Shown here: one piece after another, positions 21,603-28,126 of the stretch
How the letters are laid out: every line of letters starts with the position of its first letter
How positions within the stretch are numbered: the stretch's first letter is position 1
Assembly: GCF_001601825.1 (NCBI RefSeq)
Contig: NZ_LUJK01000003.1
Span: forward strand, 1-64,000
Origin: Limnobacter sp. CACIAM 66H1
GTDB lineage: Bacteria; Pseudomonadota; Gammaproteobacteria; Burkholderiales; Burkholderiaceae_B
Length of the DNA stretch: 64,000 nucleotides
Direction: 5' to 3'
Translations under genes and position numbers: made by a program
The notes under the pieces: model-generated
Seen by the model: only the letters and a program-made list of their open reading frames with translations
The model's database searches: none
Told to the model about the DNA's origin: nothing

Positions 21603-22824
21603 CTAGGTAACCCTTTTTATGATCATGGATATTTGTCGCATAATTTGTATTATGTAAACTAATGTATTTTTGAATGTGCTCCCACAGAAGCCAAACTGTC
21701 GTCTTATCGCGTACGAATTCTTCGGAGTAAGAAGAATTGACCCAACCGAATTTTTTAGTACTTCTGCAACTACCTTTGCTTTTTCGGCAAGTGCACCATC
21801 AATTGAGGTTTCGTCCCAGCATATGCCCACAAACTGCTTACCTAAAACACTGGGAAACCCGGCACCATCGATATAAAAGTCCTTGTCGGTGTGGTGTAGT
21901 TTTTTCTTCGCCCAGGGGGAAAGGGACTTCTTGATTACCCGAAGCACATCTTCTTTAGAAATCTCTTTTCGAAGACTCATGTGATATCCAAGCACCAATC
22001 GAGTCACCACCTCAATAATCACGATCACCCAGATTCTATGGATCAGTACGTTCTGGTAGCCACCCTCAAGTAAAGGAATCGCAACGGTGAAGCGCCCATC
22101 AATTTTGTGGGCGTCCATTTCTACACGTTGAAACGGGCGGTGAACTGGTCGATCAACACCATCTCCCGCCTGCATTTTCCTTTGAAGTTCATTTCCACCG
22201 TGTATCAGGATTGCCTTGCCAGGGTTTTCGTGAAGCACCTTATCAATGTATTTAATGATTGAGTGATATCCGTTCGTTTTAGTATTAAAAGGCCACTCCC
22301 CTTTGATTTCAAGACCTTTCTCTCTAAGACTTTGGAGAAACCAGAGCCAAATCGATCGTTTTGAAGTTGACAACATTCCAAGCTTTTTTTCGAGTATTGG
22401 GGACTTTAAGAATTTTTTTGTGTAAAGCCTCTCTGACGTCCGGATAGGTGTCTAGTAGCGTTTGAAAAGCGCCAACAGCACCGTGTCCCCACTGATTAAT
22501 AACGATGGGTGAACGTCTCTTGAATTGAACTATTCTTGTTTGTGGGATCAGTGCTCGCCAGCCGTAAATTTGGCCGTCTGGGTGATTGCAAATACACCGT
22601 TCAGTGATTAAGCGATAGATTTGAGGCTCTGAGATACCATATTCTTTTCGAATCGTAGCGACTTTACTGCCGCTTAAATAGGCCTTGATTGCCTCTTTTC
22701 TATTGAGGAACTTGGCTAGCTTATCTGGAGCTAGTGAAGCTTCATCAAAGCCTGGCCAAACTGTAAAGTCAGCCCAGATGGTGTCACTTAAACCTTTGAT
22801 GTGTCGAGTCGACTCGGAGGCCAT
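21603..22824 (-). pseudogene. TnsB/TniA/Mu-type (rve superfamily) DDE transposase, copy 1, frameshifted in a poly-A run
   Basis: N-terminal ORF 22324-22824 (KEAIKAYLSGSKVATIRKEYGISEPQIYRLI...DGQIYGWRALIPQ) and C-terminal ORF 21603-22376 (FQRVEMDAHKIDGRF...) are one continuous protein by comparison with copy 2; A7 here versus A6 in copy 2. Confidence 0.75.
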
Positions 22825-22863
22825 GGTAGAGACTTAGGCAAAGTAGTTTCTATTTACTTTACC
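22239..22863 (-). repeat. Direct repeat unit A (transposase 5' part plus about 38 bp upstream), paired with 27275-27898
   Basis: Near-identical over about 624 bp to 27275-27898; homology begins at cttatcaatgtatttaa and ends at tttctatttactttacc on both sides. Confidence 0.85.
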
Positions 22864-22952
22864 CGGTTTTTCTCAGGTCGTGCCGTCGGCTAGGCTAGTT
22901 CGCTTTTCAAAAGAATCCAAATATATCTTGTATCGATCACTACAAGTTGGTA

Positions 22953-22982
22953 GGATAAGCTACATGAATATGTGGCTTATCC
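22953..22982. promoter_or_regulatory. 30-bp near-perfect palindrome overlapping chrB start codon (candidate operator or mRNA hairpin)
   Basis: GGATAAGCTACAT-GAAT-ATGTGGCTTATCC: 13-bp arms with one mismatch and a 4-nt loop; ATG of chrB (22964) lies within it. Confidence 0.6.
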
Positions 22983-23902
22983 TTATTATTAGCTTGTCAA
23001 CTGAAAACGCAACTGCCCGCATGCGTGCCTGGCGCGCTTTGAAAGCAGCAGGCGCAGCGGTCTTACGGGATGGCGTTTATCTTTTGCCTAATCAGCCCAG
23101 CTTCCGTTCCACTTTCGATGCCGTCGCGGCAGATGTGGTTGCAAATGGCGGTAGTGCATATGTGCTAAGCGCCGGAGAGCCGTCTGACATCCATTTTCAA
23201 GAACAATTCGATCGCCGTGATGAGTATGCTCATTTGCTGGTTGACATCCAAACAGTGCGCAATGAGCTCACTGCCGATACAGCTTTGAGTGTTGCGAAAC
23301 AAATCCGCAAGTTGCGCAAGACCTTTGCGGCAGTGATGGAAATCGATTTTTTCCCCGGCGAGGCGCAAAAACAGGCCGATGCCGCGCTTGTGGAATTGGA
23401 AGTGGCGGTCAATCGCGTCTTGTCACCTGATGAACCGCACCCCGTTATAGGGCAAGTTTTGAGCTTAAAGCTTGCCGACTATCAAGGCAAGACATGGGCG
23501 ACTCGCCGCCGTCCCTGGGTAGACCGGTTGGCCAGTGCTTGGCTGATCCGTCGGTTTATCGACCAGGAGGCCACCATTCTCTGGCTTGCCCATCCATCTG
23601 ACTGCCCGAGCGATGCATTGGGCTTTGATTTTGACGGTGCCACCTTCAGCCACGTCGGCGTCAAAGTGACGTTTGAAGTCTTACTCGCCAGCTTTGGTTT
23701 GGATCGTCCCGGCTTGCAGCGCATTGGCACATTGGTCCATTACCTAGATGTCGGCGGCGTACAACCGCCTGAATCCGTGGGTATTGAAACTGTCTTGGCA
23801 GGACTGCGGGAATCGATTACCGATGACGATCAATTATTAGCATTAGCCAGCGGTGTGTTCGATGGCTTACTGGTTTCTTTTGAAAAGGTGCAAACTAAAT
23901 GA
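22964..23902 (+). CDS. chrB: Chromate resistance protein ChrB (start trimmed from 22880 to MNMWLILIISLSTENATARMRAWRALKAAGAAVLRDGVYLLP)
   Basis: N-terminal TENATARMRAWRALKA...LRDGVYLLP and C-terminal WATRRRPWVDRLASAWLIRRFIDQEATILWL; next to chrA. Confidence 0.93.
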   Translation: MNMWLILIISLSTENATARMRAWRALKAAGAAVLRDGVYLLPNQPSFRSTFDAVAADVVANGGSAYVLSAGEPSDIHFQEQFDRRDEYAHLLVDIQTVRNELTADTALSVAKQIRKLRKTFAAVMEIDFFPGEAQKQADAALVELEVAVNRVLSPDEPHPVIGQVLSLKLADYQGKTWATRRRPWVDRLASAWLIRRFIDQEATILWLAHPSDCPSDALGFDFDGATFSHVGVKVTFEVLLASFGLDRPGLQRIGTLVHYLDVGGVQPPESVGIETVLAGLRESITDDDQLLALASGVFDGLLVSFEKVQTK

Positions 23903-25266
23903 GTATTACCAATGCTGTGGCCGACGATGCGCCACTGACTAGGCCAGCCGATGTCGGCTTTTGGGAAGCGTTCAGATTATGGCTAAAACTTGGCTTCATG
24001 GGTTTTGGTGGGCCGGCTGCACAAATCGCGCTCATGCATCGGGAACTGGTTGAGCAAAGACGCTGGATTAGTGAGCGCCGGTTTTTGCATGCCCTTAACT
24101 ATTGCATGTTGCTCCCCGGCCCGGAGGCGCAGCAGCTCGCCACTTACATGGGTTGGTTGATGCACCGCACCTGGGGCGGCATCGTTGCAGGTGCACTTTT
24201 TATCTTGCCGGGTCTCTGTTTCCTGATTGGGTTGTCGTGGCTCTATATCGCCTACGGGGACGTTCCCCTTGTAGCGGGACTGTTCTATGGCATCAAACCT
24301 GCTGTGACGGCTGTTGTCGTCTATGCGGTGCATCGCATTGGTTCGCGCACACTGAAAAATAATGTGCTGTGGGCGATTGCGGCCGCGGCATTCGTGGCGA
24401 TCTTCGCGTTCAACGTGCCGTTTCCAGCCATTGTCGCGGGCGCCATAGTAGTCGGCTATATCGGCGGGCGCGTGGCACCCGACAAGTTTAAAACAGGGGG
24501 CGGTCATGGTAGTGCCAAGCAGTCGTACGGCCCGGCGGTCATTGACGATGAAACACCCACGCCGGCACATGCCTTGTTCCGCTGGTCGAAACTTGCGAGA
24601 GTATTGATCATCGGCGCAATCCTTTGGTCAGTGCCTATGGCCTTGTTAAACATGGTTTATGGCTGGGATCATACTTTCACCCAAATGGGCTGGTTTTTCA
24701 CCAAGGCGGCGCTTCTGACCTTTGGCGGCGCGTATGCCGTGTTGCCCTATATTTACCAGGGAGCCATTACCAATCATGGCTGGCTCACACCGACCCAGAT
24801 GATCGATGGCCTGGCATTGGGAGAAGCCAACCCTGGTCCGCTGATCATGGTGGTGGCCTTTGTCGGCTTTGTGGGCGCGTATGTCAAAACGCTGTTCGGC
24901 CCCGACATGCTGTTTGCCGCCGGCGCCTTTGCCGCCGTGCTGGTTTCTTGGTTCACCTTTTTGCCTTCGTTCATTTTCATTTTAGCCGGCGGCCCCTTTG
25001 TCGAGACAACCCATGGCAACCTGAAGTTTACCGCGCCATTGACGGCTATTACGGCGGCAGTAGTCGGCGTGATCTTGAATCTGGCCGTGTTCTTCGCGTA
25101 TCACGTATTGTGGCCCAAGGGATTTGCCGGGTCATTTGATTGGGTCGCTGCCGTGCTCGTCGTGCTCGCTGCGGTGGCACTCGTGCGCTACAAGCGCAAT
25201 GTCATGCAAGTCATTGCAGTCAGTGCTTTAATCGGCTTGCTTTTAAAAACTGTTGTCAACGTTTAA
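23899..25266 (+). CDS. chrA: Chromate efflux transporter ChrA (CHR family)
   Basis: FWEAFRLWLKLGFMGFGGPAAQIALMHRELVEQRRWISERRFLHALNYCMLLPGPEAQQLATYMGWLMH; duplicated CHR domain, second with LTFGGAYAVLPYI. Confidence 0.97.
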   Translation: MSITNAVADDAPLTRPADVGFWEAFRLWLKLGFMGFGGPAAQIALMHRELVEQRRWISERRFLHALNYCMLLPGPEAQQLATYMGWLMHRTWGGIVAGALFILPGLCFLIGLSWLYIAYGDVPLVAGLFYGIKPAVTAVVVYAVHRIGSRTLKNNVLWAIAAAAFVAIFAFNVPFPAIVAGAIVVGYIGGRVAPDKFKTGGGHGSAKQSYGPAVIDDETPTPAHALFRWSKLARVLIIGAILWSVPMALLNMVYGWDHTFTQMGWFFTKAALLTFGGAYAVLPYIYQGAITNHGWLTPTQMIDGLALGEANPGPLIMVVAFVGFVGAYVKTLFGPDMLFAAGAFAAVLVSWFTFLPSFIFILAGGPFVETTHGNLKFTAPLTAITAAVVGVILNLAVFFAYHVLWPKGFAGSFDWVAAVLVVLAAVALVRYKRNVMQVIAVSALIGLLLKTVVNV

Positions 25267-25281
25267 GTTAGGAGAACCCAG

Positions 25282-25881
25282 ATGCCGTATGAATTATTGC
25301 CGTTACCAACCGACGCCAAAACCTTACATGGCTTGTCCGCGACCTTGATTGAAAGCCACCATGCGAATAACTATGGCGGCGCGGTCAAGCGCTTGAACCT
25401 GATTCAAGAGCAATTGGGGAAAACCGACTTCGACCAGGCGCCGGGATTTGTGCTAAATGGCTTAAAGCGTGAAGAGTTGATTGCATACAACTCCATGCTG
25501 CTGCATGAGATCTATTTTGATGGCTTGGGTGGCGATGGTGTTTTGCCATCCGGCTTGCTGCGGGACGCTATTGAGCGCGACTTTGGCAGTGTCGCGCGCT
25601 GGCAGTCCGAGTTTGTCGCCATGGGCAAAGCCTTGGGTGGCGGTTCGGGCTGGGTGTTGCTGGTGAAGTCGCCACGCGACGGCAAGCTGAGCAACCAATG
25701 GGCAGCCGACCATACCCAGACCTTGGCTGGCGGTATGCCAATTTTGGCTTTGGATATGTATGAACATGCGTATCACATTGATTTCGGTGCCAAGGCTGGT
25801 GAATATGTAGAGGCATTCATGAATAACGTGAACTGGACTACAGTAGAAGAGCAATTAGCGAGGGTCAGAAGCCATGCCTAG
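25282..25881 (+). CDS. chrC: Superoxide dismutase (Fe/Mn type), ChrC-like
   Basis: LPTDAKTLHGLSATLIESHHANNYGGAVKRLN, MPILALDMYEHAYHIDFGAKAGEYVEAFMNNVNW; in the chr operon. Confidence 0.88.
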   Translation: MPYELLPLPTDAKTLHGLSATLIESHHANNYGGAVKRLNLIQEQLGKTDFDQAPGFVLNGLKREELIAYNSMLLHEIYFDGLGGDGVLPSGLLRDAIERDFGSVARWQSEFVAMGKALGGGSGWVLLVKSPRDGKLSNQWAADHTQTLAGGMPILALDMYEHAYHIDFGAKAGEYVEAFMNNVNWTTVEEQLARVRSHA

Positions 25882-26251
25882 CGTTTTTATCTCGTTGATT
25901 GGGTTTGCTTTCGCTTTGAACACTCCGATCGCAACAGCGGAACCACACCGGAAAGTGCTATCCGGACAAGAAATCCGTAAGGTATTTATAGGGAAGATCA
26001 CGACCGACAGTACCCATTTTGCTTATCACTTGAAGCCGGATGGGAAGATTATTGGCAACGAGTTGGGGCGCAGTCGTAAAGGAACCTGGGCAATACAAAG
26101 CAACCAACTGTGCCTGAGTGTTCCGATGGGCGCTCCTGCAGATTGCTGGACAGTTGTGTGCCTTGATGGCAATCTGGTTTTTCGGCGTGACGGCGTTGAT
26201 GTCATGGAGGTCACGGTCGAAAAATTTAGCGCAAAGTACCACTTTGATTAG
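25874..26251 (+). CDS. Small exported protein of unknown function in chr operon
   Basis: Signal-peptide-like N-terminus (MPSVFISLIGFAFALNTPIATAEPH), overlaps the SOD gene by 8 nt; KPDGKIIGNELGRSRKGTWAIQSNQLCLSV...CWTVVC. Confidence 0.75.
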   Translation: MPSVFISLIGFAFALNTPIATAEPHRKVLSGQEIRKVFIGKITTDSTHFAYHLKPDGKIIGNELGRSRKGTWAIQSNQLCLSVPMGAPADCWTVVCLDGNLVFRRDGVDVMEVTVEKFSAKYHFD

Positions 26252-26282
26252 CAGTTGTCACTATGCTTGAAAGGAATGAAGT

Positions 26283-26732
26283 ATGAAATGGGTTACCCGA
26301 GAACGCCCCAAAATCGACCGGATTGCCTGCCCGTGGCTGGTGGCCCGTTTCATCGATTCCGAAGCCGAGTTTTTATATGTGCCTTCAAAAGAGGTGCTGA
26401 AAACAGCTGAGGAGACCGGGGCGATTCCGTACGATGTGTCAGGGGTCGAGCTGACCCATGATGGAGAGCTGTGCAGCTTCGATGCCATCCTCAAAAAGTA
26501 TAAGCTCGAAGATCCGGCGCTGCAGCAATTGGCTGCCATTGTGCGTGGCGCGGATACAGACAGACTTGACCTGACGCCGCAATCGGCCGGGTTATTTGCG
26601 ATATCGCTCGGGCTGTCTGCCAATTTTGCCGACGACCATGAAATGCTCAGGCACGGCATGGTCATGTATGACGCGCTCTATGCCTGGTGCCAACAGTGTC
26701 AATCTGAAACGCACAACTGGCCACCCCAATGA
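26283..26732 (+). CDS. ChrB C-terminal-domain-like chromate resistance protein
   Basis: MKWVTRERPKIDRIACPWLVARFIDSEAEFLYVP parallels WATRRRPWVDRLASAWLIRRFIDQEATILWL of ChrB. Confidence 0.85.
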   Translation: MKWVTRERPKIDRIACPWLVARFIDSEAEFLYVPSKEVLKTAEETGAIPYDVSGVELTHDGELCSFDAILKKYKLEDPALQQLAAIVRGADTDRLDLTPQSAGLFAISLGLSANFADDHEMLRHGMVMYDALYAWCQQCQSETHNWPPQ

Positions 26733-26764
26733 ACTAACGATTTTTCTATTTCAGGAGAAATGCT

Positions 26765-27081
26765 ATGTCTAACTCCATTCTTTTGCGACGCTCTTTGCTT
26801 GCGCTCTCGCTTGCGGCAAGCACGGTACCCGTAGTTCCTATGTGATGGCGATCGTTACGCCGCCAGAGCGCGCGGCAGCGGCAAGCGTGACAGCAGTTCC
26901 ACGCACCTTTGCCGCCGCCATGGCGCCATTGTTGGCGGGATATTTGCTAAGCGTTTCATCATTCGGCTGGCCGTTGATCATTGCCGGTGTGCTGAAAATA
27001 ATCTACGACTTGTTGTTATTGAAGATGTTTCATGCCATTCGCCCACCAGAGGAGGTCCAATCTCGCGACAACAGGGCATGA
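26765..27081 (+). pseudogene. Chimeric remnant: signal-peptide start of one gene fused to the C-terminal end of an MFS transporter
   Basis: ATG 26765 gives MSNSILLRRSLLALSLAASTVPVVPM* (stop 26845). From about 26827 another frame reads TRSSYVMAIVTPPERAAAASVTAVPRTFAAAMAPLLAGYLL..., an MFS tail lacking its N-terminus. Confidence 0.75.
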
Positions 27082-27165
27082 TGCAGCGCCGTATTATTTT
27101 TGCCAGCTGGTTGGCCTGCGATCATTTGTAACGGCTTGCAGCGGCAGAAAAATCCATTGCTATAC

Positions 27166-27280
27166 CAGCATTTTGCGCAGTCTGACGTTCTCGGCCTCCT
27201 GTGTTTTTAGACGTCGAACTTCATCGGTTTCCAAGTCGCCAAATTTCTTGCGCCACGCATAAATTGTCGGTTCGCTTATC
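27166..27280 (-). mobile_element. IS3-family orfA remnant
   Basis: Minus-strand ISEPTIYAWRKKFGDLETDEVRRLKTQEAENVRLRKML, typical of IS3/IS407-group OrfA; truncated at both ends. Confidence 0.8.
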
Positions 27281-27859
27281 AATGTATTTAATAATTGAGT
27301 GATATCCGTTCGTTTTAGTGTTAAAAGGCCACTCCCCTTTGATTTCAAGACCTCTATCTCTAAGACTTTGGAGAAACCAGAGCCAAATAGATCGTTTTGA
27401 GATTGATAACATTCCAAGCTTTTTTCGGGTATTGGGGACTTTAAGAATTTTTTTGTGTAAAGCTTCTCTGACGTCTGGATAGGTGTCTAGTAGCGTTTGA
27501 AAAGCGCCAACAGCACCGTGTCCCCACTGATTAATAACGATGGGTGTACGTCTTTTGAATTGAACTATTCTGCTTTGTGGGACCAGTGCTCGCCAGCCGT
27601 AAATTTGGCCGTCTGGATGATCGCAAATACAGCGTTCAGTAATTAAGCGATAGATCTGAGGCTCTGAGATACCATATTCTTTTCGAATCGCAGCGACTTT
27701 GCTGCCGCTTAAATATGCCTTGATTGCCTCTTTTCTATTGAGGAATTTGGCTAGCTTATCTGGAGCTAGTGAAGCTTCATCAAAGCCTGGCCAAATTGTA
27801 AAGTCAGCCCAGATGGTGTCACTTAAACCTTTGATGTGTCGAGTCGACTCGGAGGCCAT
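27275..27859 (-). pseudogene. TnsB/TniA/Mu-type transposase, copy 2, 3'-truncated
   Basis: Uninterrupted frame MASESTRHIKGLSDTIWADFTIWPGFDEASL...NTRKKLGMLSISKRSIWLWFLQSL...YHSIIKYIDK, then junction to the IS3 fragment. Confidence 0.8.
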
Positions 27860-27898
27860 AGTAGATATTTGGGCAGAGTAATTTCTATTTACTTTACC
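27275..27898 (-). repeat. Direct repeat unit B, paired with 22239-22863
   Basis: See unit A; same orientation, one homopolymer indel and scattered substitutions. Confidence 0.85.
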
Positions 27899-27926
27899 TT
27901 TTTAATCTACAGTCTGTCTACTTTAC
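27884..27926. repeat. Two 14-bp imperfect direct repeats at the transposase end (candidate transposase-binding sites)
   Basis: TCTATTTACTTTAC (27884-27897) and TCTGTCTACTTTAC (27913-27926), 12/14 identical, 29 bp apart start to start. Confidence 0.5.
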
Positions 27927-28126
27927 AATTGTACTCTCACGGGAAGTTAGCTTACTTGTGAATTGGGTAAAAATAAATTGTTTATTATCAGCAGGTTGGG
28001 GGAACAATCTTCTTTACAACTCTAATAGAACAGGCGCCAAACCTTTCATTTTCCTGTTTCCTGTTCTGAATCCGCAAGCCCCTCTCCCCGGTATTATCTA
28101 ATAACAACCACAATCAGGGTCTACCC

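Noticed and set aside
22376-22396. Programmed -1 ribosomal frameshift at A_AAA_AAG in transposase copy 1
   Set aside because: The downstream frame is +1 relative to the upstream frame, so a -1 slip would not join them; transcriptional slippage or an indel remains possible.
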